This document shows, piece after piece, positions 1-8,546 of a DNA stretch of 64,000 nucleotides. Position numbers and translations under genes: made by a program. The stretch lies in assembly GCF_031127835.1 (NCBI RefSeq), contig NZ_JARXHX010000016.1, forward strand, positions 1 through 64,000, given 5' to 3'. The notes under the pieces are model-generated. The model did not search any database. It had not been told where the DNA came from and worked only from the letters and a program-made list of their open reading frames with translations. Position 1 is the first letter of the stretch. Every line of letters starts with the position of its first letter. The DNA comes from Pelagicoccus sp. SDUM812002 (GTDB lineage Bacteria > Verrucomicrobiota > Verrucomicrobiia > Opitutales > Opitutaceae).

Positions 1-126
1 CGCCGACTCTGCGTTTGGAAATGATTACCATGCCGCCAATAAGATTCGGCCCTTCATTTGGCGCGTAACCTCTCCGTGACTTCCCTATCCCGAATCCATT
101 TTAATAAGATGCTATGCGTTCTCGAC

Positions 127-1794
127 CTAGTCCGTCAGGACCGGCTTCGATTCGATCGGTAGCTCGATATAAAAATGGCTGCCCACCCCTATTTCGCTTT
201 CCAACCTCACATCGCCACCATGTGCTCTCACAAAATCTCGAGCAATGGTGAGACCCAAGCCGATCCCCGCCCTCCGATTACCAGGAGCCTTAGCGTATCG
301 ATTGAAGATTAACTGGTGATATCGCTTCGCGATCCCAACCCCTTCGTCTCTGACACCGATTCGAAGCAGTTTGCCAGCCGCATCCATTTCAGCGGTCAGG
401 TCGACTGCTTGACCTGCGTCGGAGTGCTTTATCGCATTTGAAACTAAATTGTTCAGAGCATACAACGTACGCTCCAAGTCGACGTATAATTCAACCGAAC
501 TACAGGATCCAGTGAGGTCTATCAGCGAGATGTTTCGTTTCTCCGCTTCGCGCTGCATTTCGCTTATAGAACGGGCAACCAAATCTGAGACTGAGCAATA
601 CACGCGCTGCAGACTGTATCCATCTTTAGAATACTTTTGAATATCGAGCAAATTGTTAAGCAACCGTAGAAGTCGCTCAATCTCTGATTTCGCCGTCTCT
701 GCGAGTTCTCGCTGGTCCGAATTCAACTCGCCCAAGGCCTTGTCAAGGAGGAGCATCACCGCCATTCTGACTGAGGTGACTGGTCCTTTAATTTCGTGGC
801 TCAACGTCCCCAGCAAGTCGGTCTTGAGGTCTTCGATGAGTCTTAAATCCGTAACGTCCCTAAGCAGCAACAAGGCGCCGCGTGTCGTCTCTTGATCTCC
901 CATCAAGTTGACGACTCGAGGTGAAAAATAGCGGTCTTCGCCGTTAACCTTCTTTTGCAAAAGGCTTCCGGGATCGTTCGAAAAGAAGTCCTTACCCGAC
1001 TTGATCGCCTCTTCAAATACGGTATCCAGACCAAAAGGAACATTCGAATTTCCCAGTTCCGCCAGAGTCTTCGCAGGGCCATTACTGTACTCGAACTCGC
1101 AATTAGGTCCGTAGAGCACAATCGAATCGGGTAAATTCTCTAAAATGGCCTGCATCTTCTCTGCGGTGCGACGCTGGCGTTCTTCGCTCTCACGAAGCTC
1201 GTCATTGAAGCGGGCAAGCTTTTGTTTTTGCTCCTCGATGAGCTGCAGGGACGCGAGAAGCTCTTGGTTTTGGCGCTTTAGTTCTGCAACGGGATTGAGT
1301 TCGCCCGAGCTGAGAATCTCGTCACGTATACCGCTCGCATCCGCTAGGCTGAGCCGCCCCACAGAGCTCGGCAAGGTCAAGTACAGCTTCACAAGCGTAC
1401 CTCCACCAGAAGAATCGACCTCTAAACGGGAAACAAGTCTGCGGCTACCGTTGAGCCCATCGTCCAGCCCTTTTCGCGTCCAAACGCGCGGCTCAGACTC
1501 TTCGTGGTCGATGCCATCGTCTTCTATGAAAACCGCGAGCTCCTGGGGATCGCTTATGATATCCAGCTGGAAGACTATCTTCCCTCCGCCGCAGCTCAAT
1601 GCGTTACGCGTAACCTCCGATACAGCTGTTGAGAGGCGCGTTCTAGTCGAAGTGTCGAGTTTTAGCTTCTCCGTGATCAGCTTCGCCCAACGACGGCTCG
1701 CAGCGAGGTCCTCCTCGCTTTCAATCAACGAAGAAACGATAGTATATCGGCTAGCGGCTTTATGTGGCATTCCTACTGACAGTGCTACGACCAC
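127..1794 (-). CDS. Sensor histidine kinase with N-terminal RsbT-like domain
   Basis: Soluble 555-residue protein. Residues about 15-140 look like an RsbT/anti-sigma type HATPase (N-box AVSEVTRNAL), but the ATP-binding G motifs are degraded: EDDGID replaces the usual DxGPGI and GLDDGL replaces GLGLGL. A coiled coil (about 165-215) and a PAS domain (about 215-320) follow. The C-terminus is a complete HisKA (SHEIKGPV, His333) plus HATPase (DEGVGI, GIGLGLTIA). It is the last gene of the stressosome operon and overlaps the phosphatase gene upstream. The start used is GTG with AGGGG just upstream; an ATG at 1770 is the alternative. Inference: the dead RsbT-like domain may dock on the stressosome core and feed stress input into a phosphorelay, possibly to the sigma-54 activator at 5015. 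No transmembrane segment is seen. Confidence 0.9.
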   Translation of the reverse strand: MVVALSVGMPHKAASRYTIVSSLIESEEDLAASRRWAKLITEKLKLDTSTRTRLSTAVSEVTRNALSCGGGKIVFQLDIISDPQELAVFIEDDGIDHEESEPRVWTRKGLDDGLNGSRRLVSRLEVDSSGGGTLVKLYLTLPSSVGRLSLADASGIRDEILSSGELNPVAELKRQNQELLASLQLIEEQKQKLARFNDELRESEERQRRTAEKMQAILENLPDSIVLYGPNCEFEYSNGPAKTLAELGNSNVPFGLDTVFEEAIKSGKDFFSNDPGSLLQKKVNGEDRYFSPRVVNLMGDQETTRGALLLLRDVTDLRLIEDLKTDLLGTLSHEIKGPVTSVRMAVMLLLDKALGELNSDQRELAETAKSEIERLLRLLNNLLDIQKYSKDGYSLQRVYCSVSDLVARSISEMQREAEKRNISLIDLTGSCSSVELYVDLERTLYALNNLVSNAIKHSDAGQAVDLTAEMDAAGKLLRIGVRDEGVGIAKRYHQLIFNRYAKAPGNRRAGIGLGLTIARDFVRAHGGDVRLESEIGVGSHFYIELPIESKPVLTD

Positions 1795-2824
1795 CTACCC
1801 CTTTCGAATTAGACTTGATGCAAACGATCGAACTATCGTCCGAAACTTTCCGATATCCTCGCAGGAGCGCGCCCGCGATGATCGAGCTCCGCGAATACGA
1901 GATTCCCGGAAACTTTCCCAGATCCCACCTACTTCCTACGCCATCTGAATGCAAAATTATCATACTGTCCTCAAACCACGGATACTCAAAGCTACGCGGA
2001 TTCCTCATGTTGTAACCCACCGTTCCGCTAACCGATGTTAACTGGGACGTCTCCGTACCGTTAATAAGTCGGCCAAAGATGTTGCCCATGCCTGTAAAGC
2101 GAGTAGAACCCGCGACATTGTCTACTTCTGCCACCGCAGCTACTGCGCCACGCGTTCCCTTTAAGGCCTCATTCAGGGCAAGCATTATGGACTCACCCTC
2201 CAAGTCTCGTACCGTTGCGAAACAGTCTACAGCACGCGTTGCCGCCTGGTGTGCCTTGGGTCCATGACCTAAACCATCGACCAAGAGGACCTTCAATCCC
2301 CGATCCCAGCTCTCAATCGCCCAAGCATCTCCTGAAACACTTTGCCCCGGCTTCGCCAAGGAGGTCGCGAAAATGTCCCACAATGCATCTCTCGGCGGCT
2401 GTATGGACTTCAAATCGCCCCCTCCACTGAAACTCATCCCGACCACCAGCCCACCCGTTTGAGGCAGATATAGCTCGAAGACGTCGGACAAGCGTTTCAT
2501 GGCGCCCAAGCCAATTCCTTGGCCGCCCGCAGTCGAATAACCGTCCTTCATGCACTGTCCGATGTGGGCGATGCCAGGGCCTTCATCCCAAACTACAACC
2601 GCGAGCTCGTCGCCCCCACTCTCGCTCAGCTTCATCGGTTGCATCAGAAAAAAGCCCCTTCCAGCATGTCTCACGACATTTGAAACAGCCTCTGTCACGG
2701 CGATGCTCACGCGCTCGCGGTCCACCTCGGAGTAGCCCATTTCCTTGGCAGCCACCTTAGCCCTCCGGCGGCACTGCGAGATGCGACTTTTGTCCTCTAT
2801 TTCGATAAAAACCACTGCACTCAT
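1760..2824 (-). CDS. RsbT-like ATPase fused to SpoIIE/PP2C-type phosphatase (RsbX-like)
   Basis: 354 residues. The N-terminal half (about 1-140) is an intact anti-sigma/RsbT type HATPase: N-box TEAVSNVVRHAG, DEGPGI, and GQGIGLGAMKR. The C-terminal half (about 155-340) is a SpoIIE/RsbX-like PP2C domain with the metal-binding aspartates in SGD, VDGLGHG, HSDGV and DDSS. In stressosome systems such phosphatases dephosphorylate RsbR and RsbS and reset the complex; fused HATPase-phosphatases are common in Gram-negative RSTX modules. The start ATG overlaps the rsbT stop by 4 bases, which indicates translational coupling. Function is inferred from family and operon position. Confidence 0.92.
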   Translation of the reverse strand: MSAVVFIEIEDKSRISQCRRRAKVAAKEMGYSEVDRERVSIAVTEAVSNVVRHAGRGFFLMQPMKLSESGGDELAVVVWDEGPGIAHIGQCMKDGYSTAGGQGIGLGAMKRLSDVFELYLPQTGGLVVGMSFSGGGDLKSIQPPRDALWDIFATSLAKPGQSVSGDAWAIESWDRGLKVLLVDGLGHGPKAHQAATRAVDCFATVRDLEGESIMLALNEALKGTRGAVAAVAEVDNVAGSTRFTGMGNIFGRLINGTETSQLTSVSGTVGYNMRNPRSFEYPWFEDSMIILHSDGVGSRWDLGKFPGISYSRSSIIAGALLRGYRKVSDDSSIVCIKSNSKGVGGRSTVSRNAT

Positions 2825-3231
2825 CGCCAGTAATCTAGGGTGACGGTGGTACCTGCACCCGCATTACTCTCCACCCTGAACGCACGGCAAAGCTTGCGAG
2901 CACCGTCCAAGCCCAATCCCAAGCCTCCTCTCGTGCTGTAACCACGCCCCATCGAAAGCTCCAAATTCTCAATACCTGGGCCCTGATCGACGATTTGAAT
3001 CCTGAATCCCGGTGATCCATTGTTGTAAAGAGTACTGACATACATCGTGCCTCCACCGCCGTGGATCACGCAATTACGCGAGATCTCGCTGACAGCAGTC
3101 ATCGCTCTGGTCCTCTCCACCACGCTGAAGCCCTGTTGGCTAGCCCATTGAGCCACCAATACACGTGCTCTGCTGACATCTCTGTCACTATGAAGAGAAA
3201 TAGATTCCCTGAAGCTCCCGTCGTTACCCAT
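2821..3231 (-). CDS. rsbT: Stressosome serine/threonine kinase RsbT
   Basis: 136 residues, the usual length of RsbT. It has the GHKL fold signature: N-box AVSEISRNCVIHGGG, G1 box DQGPGI, and G2 box GLGLGLDGARKL. RsbT phosphorylates RsbR and RsbS in the stressosome and, once released, acts on downstream partners. The start ATG lies inside the 3' end of rsbS (8-base overlap) and is preceded by GAAAGG. It sits third in the R-S-T-X order. This is the first of three consecutive genes that each carry an RsbT-type domain. Confidence 0.95.
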   Translation of the reverse strand: MGNDGSFRESISLHSDRDVSRARVLVAQWASQQGFSVVERTRAMTAVSEISRNCVIHGGGGTMYVSTLYNNGSPGFRIQIVDQGPGIENLELSMGRGYSTRGGLGLGLDGARKLCRAFRVESNAGAGTTVTLDYWR

Positions 3232-3598
3232 TAACCTTTCGTCCCAAGCGCTGCGTTAGCAACTCCATCCCGCGCTCCAAGTTTAAAGCAGTTACCACGC
3301 CAGGAAGTGAGAGACCTAGCTCGACCAAGGTAATAGCAACAGCCGGACGCATGCCCACTACGACAGTCTCTGCATCCAGCACTTTCGCCATCGCCGCAGT
3401 GTCCGACAAAACACGACCCATGAAGGTGTCCACTACCTCCAAAGTCGAAATGTCGATCAACACGCCCTTGGAACCTCGCTTCGATATTTCGGCAGTTAAA
3501 TCGTCTTGCAACTGCAATGCAGCCCTGTCGTGCACGTCCATTTGGATCGTCACCAGTAGATAATCGCCTAACTTTAAAATTGGAATGTTACTCTGCAT
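3224..3598 (-). CDS. rsbS: Stressosome scaffold protein RsbS (STAS domain)
   Basis: 124-residue single STAS domain. Homology to RsbS begins at MQSNIPILKLGDYLLV, so the ATG at 3598 is preferred; the longer open frame upstream runs back into rsbR and has no family support. RsbS forms the core of the stressosome with RsbR and sequesters RsbT. The serine phosphorylated by RsbT in Bacillus subtilis RsbS (Ser59, in IDSF) aligns with Thr58 here (VVDTF), so the phosphosite may be threonine. The 3' end overlaps rsbT by 8 bases. There is no obvious Shine-Dalgarno; coupling to rsbR, which ends 26 bases upstream, is likely. Confidence 0.93.
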   Translation of the reverse strand: MQSNIPILKLGDYLLVTIQMDVHDRAALQLQDDLTAEISKRGSKGVLIDISTLEVVDTFMGRVLSDTAAMAKVLDAETVVVGMRPAVAITLVELGLSLPGVVTALNLERGMELLTQRLGRKVNG

Positions 3599-3624
3599 CC
3601 GTTGTCGCGTTAACCCTATAACCT

Positions 3625-4461
3625 CTACAGGCTGATCTTCTGTATACTCAGGCCTAGCTGTCTCAGCGATTGCTGGAAAGCGCTCATTAAAGAACCCTTG
3701 GTCTGCATGCCCCCAAGGTCCAAGCCCAACTGAACGATCGTCTGAGCAATCTGAGGGCGCACGCCACTCACAAAGCACTCCGCTCCCATCAACTCTGCAG
3801 CGGTGACAGTCTTGAGTAGATGCTGAGCTGTCTGCGTATCCACCGCTGGAACGCCCGTAATATCGATGATGGCGATCTTAGCCTCGAACTGGACGATCGC
3901 CTCTAGCAAGCCCTCCATGACGACTTGGGCCCGAGCACTATCCAAGGTACCGATGACAGGTAACGCCAGGACTCCCTCCCACAATTCCACGACCGGAGTT
4001 GAGACCTCCAACAGCTCCTCCTGCTGGCGTTCGATGATGTCCTCACGCTTCTCGATGAATATACTCATCACATACAAGCCAAGGTTATCAACACACAGAG
4101 TGACGCTCCATAGATCCTTTAGGAGGCTCTCGCTCTTCTTGGTCTTCAGCAAGCGGCTGAAGAGCGCCTCCTTAAGAGACAGCACAAACTTGGCGGACTC
4201 CGCTGGCTTCAGACCGCGCTGAGCGCGGTAGAGAGCAACCTCACGAAGCATTGACAAGGTCTCGTCCCACGCCGGATCAGTTATGTCATTCTTTCCAGAC
4301 TCAACCGCCTTAGCGAACAACTTCAGGAAGTCAGTCGATTGCGAGACGACCTCATCCTCTGAAATTGATAATGAATTTCCTTCATCATTACGTTGTAAAG
4401 AAATCCATTCCGCCAGTATTCCTGAAACGTCTTCCGATAGTATTTCCGATATTTTATTCAT
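3625..4461 (-). CDS. rsbR: Stressosome sensor RsbR (RsbRD-type N-terminus plus STAS)
   Basis: 278 residues. The N-terminal about 150 residues are all-helical and contain the YRAQRGLKPAES segment typical of RsbRD-N (non-haem globin-like) sensor domains. Residues about 160-272 form a STAS domain with DITGVPAVDT and RPQIAQTIVQLGLDL; threonines are kept at both places where RsbR paralogues are phosphorylated. It is the first gene of the stressosome operon, so its upstream region (4462-4575) carries the operon promoter. Two TGCA-type repeat elements lie there. The signal sensed cannot be read from the sequence. Confidence 0.94.
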   Translation of the reverse strand: MNKISEILSEDVSGILAEWISLQRNDEGNSLSISEDEVVSQSTDFLKLFAKAVESGKNDITDPAWDETLSMLREVALYRAQRGLKPAESAKFVLSLKEALFSRLLKTKKSESLLKDLWSVTLCVDNLGLYVMSIFIEKREDIIERQQEELLEVSTPVVELWEGVLALPVIGTLDSARAQVVMEGLLEAIVQFEAKIAIIDITGVPAVDTQTAQHLLKTVTAAELMGAECFVSGVRPQIAQTIVQLGLDLGGMQTKGSLMSAFQQSLRQLGLSIQKISL

Positions 4462-4529
4462 GTTCGTTAGTCCAAAACATCAACGGAATCCTACCCCCTT
4501 GTCCATCCGTCTTTACACTTAAAAGTGTA

Positions 4530-4560
4530 GCATTTTGCACTAAGATGGTGCAACTTGCAC
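4530..4560. promoter_or_regulatory. Candidate paired operator upstream of rsbR (TGCA-N3-TGCA family)
   Basis: Contains GTGCAACTTGCAC (4548-4560), an inverted repeat with six-base arms around one base, and a second near-match GCATTTTGCAC (4530-4540). Centres are about 19-20 bases apart, close to two helical turns. A third half-site TTGCAC occurs near 4570. The pair lies 70-100 bases upstream of the rsbR start. The same core recurs at 9575, 10291, 11775, 16118, 32468 and 63927. The binding protein is unknown. Confidence 0.5.
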
Positions 4561-4671
4561 CTTTAATATTGCACCCAGCGGAGCCACTCCTCATTCGCAG
4601 GATGAAGCCGTACACCGAAAATCTCCACGCGCACCACCGCAGGAACGCTGAACACCTCCCGAATTAACGAG

Positions 4672-4688
4672 TTGGCACGGAAATGGCA
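4672..4688 (+). promoter_or_regulatory. Sigma-54-type -24/-12 promoter before the DUF1328 gene
   Basis: TTGGCACGGAAATGGCA matches YTGGCACGNNNNTTGCW at all but one position, with correct GG-to-GC spacing. The predicted start near 4699 gives a 30-base leader before the ATG at 4729. The neighbouring gene at 5015 encodes a sigma-54 activator. Confidence 0.55.
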
Positions 4689-4728
4689 AATACCCTCTCG
4701 AACCAAAAAAAATTCAACCCACTAAAAT

Positions 4729-4902
4729 ATGTTATCTTGGACACTTACATTCCTAGTCGTAGCGATCATCGCCGGCCTCCTTGGATTCACCGGAATCGCC
4801 GGGGCTGCCGCTGGCGTAGCGAAAATCCTATTCTTCGTTTTCCTCGTTCTGCTCATCGTATCATTCGTAGCGGGCGCCGTACGCGGAAAGAATCCTCGTT
4901 GA
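4729..4902 (+). CDS. DUF1328 small membrane protein
   Basis: 57 residues starting [16 protein letters not shown], then [11 protein letters not shown] and [11 protein letters not shown], ending in a short basic tail. This is the hallmark pattern of DUF1328 (YtjA-like) two-helix membrane proteins, full length for the family. Their biochemical role is unknown; they are commonly found with other envelope-stress small proteins. There is no clear Shine-Dalgarno. A sigma-54-type promoter lies 40-57 bases upstream. It stands alone between the divergent stressosome operon and the activator gene. Confidence 0.9.
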   Translation: MLSWTLTFLVVAIIAGLLGFTGIAGAAAGVAKILFFVFLVLLIVSFVAGAVRGKNPR

Positions 4903-5014
4903 TTCACCACCACGCTAAGCTCCATTTGAAAGAACAATGGACCCAGTTTATAGCGTGCCGCAGACGAGAGTCAGCGGTGCGCTTTAACTCATTATTCTCC
5001 CAATCTTCCCATAC

Positions 5015-6382
5015 ATGAAAGTTCTGATAGTCGACGACGAAGCCAATATCCACAAGACGACCTCCATCGCCCTCCGCGCCATGGGCCACGAGGCATTCTC
5101 TGCCTACAGCGGCAGCCAAGCCGTCAAGAAGCTCCAAGACAACAAGGTCGACGTCATCTTCCTCGACCTGCGACTCGGACCGGAGAATGGCTTGGAAGTA
5201 TACGACAAGATTCGTTCCGAAGGCTTCGATACTCCGGTGATCATCTTCACCGCTTTTTCGTCAATTTCTACAGCGATCGAAGCGACTAAGAAAGGCGTAT
5301 TCGACTATGTCCTTAAACCGTTCGTTCCCGAACAAATACGTCAGGCGCTCGACCGCGTTGGCAAAAGCCTATCTCTCGAGTCTAAGGTAGAAGAGCTGCA
5401 ATCTGAGGTCTCAGAATCAGTGCCGCCGAGCGTCTTCGATTCGCAGGACAAGTCCATGCAATCGATTTACCGCCTCACCGAAAGGGCTGCCCCTTCCGAC
5501 GCTACAGTCCTCATTCTAGGACCTAGCGGAACAGGTAAAACCGTCTTGGCCAAACGAATCCACAACCTCAGCAAGCGCGCCCACAAGCCCTTCGTCGTCG
5601 TGCACTGTCCCAGCCTTTCAAAAGAGCTATTGGAGAGTGAACTATTCGGGCACGTGAAGGGTGCTTTTACCGGAGCCGTTAAAGATACCTGGGGTAAAAT
5701 CGAAGCTGCCGATGGTGGTACTCTTTTCCTCGATGAAATCGGCGACTTGCCTCTAGAAATCCAGGCGAAGCTCTTGCGTTTCCTACAAGAACGTCAGTAT
5801 GAACGCGTCGGAGAAACAAAGACTCGAACCGGCAATGTACGCATCATCGCCGCGACCAACAAAGACTTGCAGCAGGAAGCGCAAGAAGGACTCTTTCGAG
5901 AGGATTTATATTATCGCCTAAACGTGATATCCATCGTGATGCCTGCCCTTAGCCAGCGACCTCAAGACATACATGACTTAGCGCAAATCTTCCTGCAGCA
6001 CCACGCCAGACGACAAGGACGCAGCACCTGCACCTTTTCCGATAGCGCCATCAGCGCTATCCGTCGTTACTCTTGGCCGGGAAACATAAGAGAGCTGCAC
6101 AATGTGATAGAGCGCAGCCTTATCCTTTGCGACGGAGGCGTCATCGAGCCAGAAGACCTGCCTGCAGAAGTCGGATCTCATTCGCCAGACAGCAGAACCA
6201 GCAGAACCCACATCGCCATCGGAGGTCGCTTTACATTGGAGGAGGTCGAAGAGGCCCACATTAACGGGGTGTTGAGCAGTGCTCATAGCTATCAGGACGC
6301 TGCAGAGATTTTGGGGATCAACAAGACTACCTTGTACCGCAAACGAAAGCGCAATCCTGAGCTAGAAACCGCGGATACATAA
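5015..6382 (+). CDS. Sigma-54-dependent response regulator (NtrC/AlgB type)
   Basis: 455 residues. A receiver (1-120) has Asp7/Asp8, phosphoacceptor Asp51 (FLDLRLG) and Lys in VLKPF. A short coiled linker leads to a sigma-54 AAA+ domain (about 145-375) with Walker A GPSGTGKT, ESELFGHVKGAFTGA (the sigma-54-contacting GAFTGA loop), GTLFLDEIG, and the arginine-finger region FREDLYYRLN. A Fis-type helix-turn-helix lies at the C-terminus (DAAEILGINKTTLYRKRKR). It activates transcription from -24/-12 promoters on phosphorylation. Its partner kinase is not adjacent on the same strand; the kinase at 127-1794, divergently placed, is a candidate by inference. A strong terminator follows. Confidence 0.95.
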   Translation: MKVLIVDDEANIHKTTSIALRAMGHEAFSAYSGSQAVKKLQDNKVDVIFLDLRLGPENGLEVYDKIRSEGFDTPVIIFTAFSSISTAIEATKKGVFDYVLKPFVPEQIRQALDRVGKSLSLESKVEELQSEVSESVPPSVFDSQDKSMQSIYRLTERAAPSDATVLILGPSGTGKTVLAKRIHNLSKRAHKPFVVVHCPSLSKELLESELFGHVKGAFTGAVKDTWGKIEAADGGTLFLDEIGDLPLEIQAKLLRFLQERQYERVGETKTRTGNVRIIAATNKDLQQEAQEGLFREDLYYRLNVISIVMPALSQRPQDIHDLAQIFLQHHARRQGRSTCTFSDSAISAIRRYSWPGNIRELHNVIERSLILCDGGVIEPEDLPAEVGSHSPDSRTSRTHIAIGGRFTLEEVEEAHINGVLSSAHSYQDAAEILGINKTTLYRKRKRNPELETADT

Positions 6383-6402
6383 TCCACCCGCAAATAAGCG
6401 AA

Positions 6403-6429
6403 AAAACCGCAGCTCTACGCTGCGGTTTT
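6403..6429. terminator. Bidirectional intrinsic terminator
   Basis: Stem AAAACCGCAGC / GCTGCGGTTTT around a 5-base loop, with A-run and T-run flanks. It ends the activator gene on the plus strand and could also serve sodC on the minus strand. Confidence 0.85.
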
Positions 6430-6486
6430 ATTGTGGCCCCTTCTTTTCGATTCGAGGCGCCATGATACTATTAGGAATCTAAAATC

Positions 6487-7101
6487 CTACTTCGAAAAAT
6501 TCTCGGTCCACTCGATCACACCGCAAGCGATACGCGCCCCGGCCGCACCTGAAGGTTGCGACTTGAAATCGTCCGCACTGTCGTGAACGACCACCGCCTT
6601 TCCGATGATAGAATTCAATCCGTCAAAAGATAGATGTTCATCGACTCGCACGTACATAGCGCTGCCGGCTTCCGTCGCCTCCAAATTGCCGAGATCCCCA
6701 ACATGCCGCCGGCTGTCATCCGGCCCCGCGTGATCTTCTCCACTAGGATTGAAATGTCCTCCAGCTGAACTTGCGTCGGGAGCGGAACAGTCTCCGTTCT
6801 CATGGATGTGGAAACCGTGCCTGCCATTGATAGAAAGATTACGTATATCAGCAATCACTCGAATGCCTCCCACCTCTTCGATGAAGGTAACAACTCCTTC
6901 GGACTCATGCCCTTCAGTTGGTGATATATGGGCCTCTGCAATACGCCTAACTGAAGCCACGCCAGCATTTTTCTCTTTTATATTGTCGGGTTGCCCGTCG
7001 CTCTCCGGTGAACACCCAGTGATAAGAGCGGCACCAAGCGAGACAGCATAGACAATGAAATAAGATGAGAAGGAAGAGTTGCTGCGATTGAATATAGTCA
7101 T
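6487..7101 (-). CDS. sodC: Cu/Zn superoxide dismutase, lipoprotein
   Basis: 204 residues from the ATG at 7101. The N-terminal signal sequence ends in a lipobox (LITGC, Cys30), so an envelope-anchored lipoprotein is predicted. Metal and disulphide motifs are complete: GFHIHENGDCS, AGGHFNPS, HVGDLGN, VVHDSADDF and ARIACGVIEW. It converts superoxide in the periplasm to peroxide and oxygen. A longer frame begins at 7176, but its first 25 residues precede the signal peptide and are not supported. It lies 71 bases downstream of the helical protein gene at 7173, probably in one transcript. Confidence 0.95.
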   Translation of the reverse strand: MTIFNRSNSSFSSYFIVYAVSLGAALITGCSPESDGQPDNIKEKNAGVASVRRIAEAHISPTEGHESEGVVTFIEEVGGIRVIADIRNLSINGRHGFHIHENGDCSAPDASSAGGHFNPSGEDHAGPDDSRRHVGDLGNLEATEAGSAMYVRVDEHLSFDGLNSIIGKAVVVHDSADDFKSQPSGAAGARIACGVIEWTENFSK

Positions 7102-7172
7102 AAACCTATTTGGGTACTTGGTTGAACGAAGGTGGAAACTTTGAGTAGGAAAACGCTGGAGCAGTCCTCTCC

Positions 7173-7694
7173 TCAATTTTGATACACTACCGTGTTATGC
7201 GATACTGGCTCTTCCTTCAATGTGAAGGCTTCGGCAAATAATACTTTTTCTAAAGAGCACTTAGTTTGCAAAGCATTACGAGTCTCCAAAGTTCTTACAA
7301 GGATATCGTTCGCCAAAAGACTTTGAAGCGCTTCATCGGACTCTACAAAACTACTCGCTGCGCGGTACGCTTCTACGATCTCGCGCTCCAAATTTGATAG
7401 GTGAGACGGTGGTGATTCACTACCATAAATCGTCGCGGCACAAAGAATCGCATTTCGCGGTCGATCCCAACCAACCGTCGCCAAGCCGGGCACTCCGGAT
7501 CGCTTCTCGACCTGCTCTACAGGGATATTGGCATTCTCTCGATGGGCGTTTTGCAGGAATCCATAACAATTCTCCCCTAGATCATCATCCAAAAGTTTCG
7601 CTGCTAAACCGTAAACCTCGACAGCAGCCAATTCGCGACGCAGGAGATCGTTACAGACCGATACACCAGCCAATTTTCTTTCATTCTCATTCAC
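7173..7694 (-). CDS. DUF2383/PA2169-like four-helix-bundle protein
   Basis: 173 residues, mostly helical, with NDLLRRELAAVEVYGLA at the start and a second helical pair rich in Glu/Ala (LEREIVEAYRAASSFVES). This resembles ferritin-like DUF2383 proteins, which are stress-associated and of unknown activity; metal ligands are not clear. The start is a GTG without an obvious Shine-Dalgarno. It is upstream of sodC in the same direction, and a second member of the family lies at 17501. Family assignment is moderate. Confidence 0.75.
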   Translation of the reverse strand: MNENERKLAGVSVCNDLLRRELAAVEVYGLAAKLLDDDLGENCYGFLQNAHRENANIPVEQVEKRSGVPGLATVGWDRPRNAILCAATIYGSESPPSHLSNLEREIVEAYRAASSFVESDEALQSLLANDILVRTLETRNALQTKCSLEKVLFAEAFTLKEEPVSHNTVVYQN

Positions 7695-7856
7695 GGATCA
7701 GTGCTATCGCAAATTCAGAGCCAAGGAAGTTCGAATGGTAGTTGGCGTGAAACCTCGAGGAGTAAATAGAGAACTAAAATAACACCGTATGCGCATTAGG
7801 AAAAGTAAACCACGCTATCCGCATAGACTGCTGAGCAAGAATCGGAAACCTCGCTA

Positions 7857-8459
7857 TCAAAAAAGCCACTCACTGGCTGCTAAGTAGAAGACTCCTGAAG
7901 TAGCCGCGATCGCCAGCAAAGCGAGGACTCCATCGTGAGCAATCATCGCAAGGCCGAACGAGCTTAGGGCGGCACCCGCAGTGGTTGCCAAGAATGGTAA
8001 TAGCTCCAACGGTGGCATGGTAGCCCCGACCAAGACGCACAATATAGCCATGAACCGAGCACCTAATCCATTCGTCAGAAACGTCAATCGCGGCTTCAAT
8101 ATACGATCTATAAATCGACCCACCGGTCGCAAAACGCCCAAACCCTTTTTTAATTTTTTCGAAGCGATTGACCTCTGCAGGAGTCGTTTCGGCACCCAAA
8201 AGCGCCTACGCCCTACCACCATCTGGCCCGCTACCAAAACAACCATTACACCTAGAATCGAAGGCAGTGTCGGAATGCCGCTCAAAGGTGACATCGCAAT
8301 GAGCCCGATCATTAGGACAACTGGACCGAAGGAGCGGCGTCCAACGGATTCCATCATCGCCTCCATGGTAACAGATTCCTGTTCCTGTGATGCCGCAGAC
8401 AAACCATCAAGCATTTCTCCGAGGCTACTGGGCGCTTGCCTGTTCTCACTAGCTGCCAT
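7857..8459 (-). CDS. ExoD-family membrane protein
   Basis: 200 residues with an N-terminal soluble stretch (LGEMLDGL), then hydrophobic segments. The pattern RSFGPVVLMIGLIAMSPLSGIPTLPSILG is characteristic of ExoD, an inner-membrane protein linked to exopolysaccharide synthesis and alkaline tolerance in rhizobia. About four to five transmembrane helices are seen, and a PFLATTAGAALS stretch near the C-terminus also fits. It is a monocistronic-looking gene in the envelope-stress block. The molecular function is not established. Confidence 0.88.
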   Translation of the reverse strand: MAASENRQAPSSLGEMLDGLSAASQEQESVTMEAMMESVGRRSFGPVVLMIGLIAMSPLSGIPTLPSILGVMVVLVAGQMVVGRRRFWVPKRLLQRSIASKKLKKGLGVLRPVGRFIDRILKPRLTFLTNGLGARFMAILCVLVGATMPPLELLPFLATTAGAALSSFGLAMIAHDGVLALLAIAATSGVFYLAASEWLF

Positions 8460-8546
8460 CCTGAGATGAAACGCAGCAGCTGCACCAAATAGGAATTAAC
8501 AACTCTATAAATGTGAAAATGTCGAACTGAGAGATTTATTGGTCGC

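Noticed and set aside
1-126. Possible terminator or gene end at the window start
   Set aside because: No clear hairpin or coding signal in the 126 bases.
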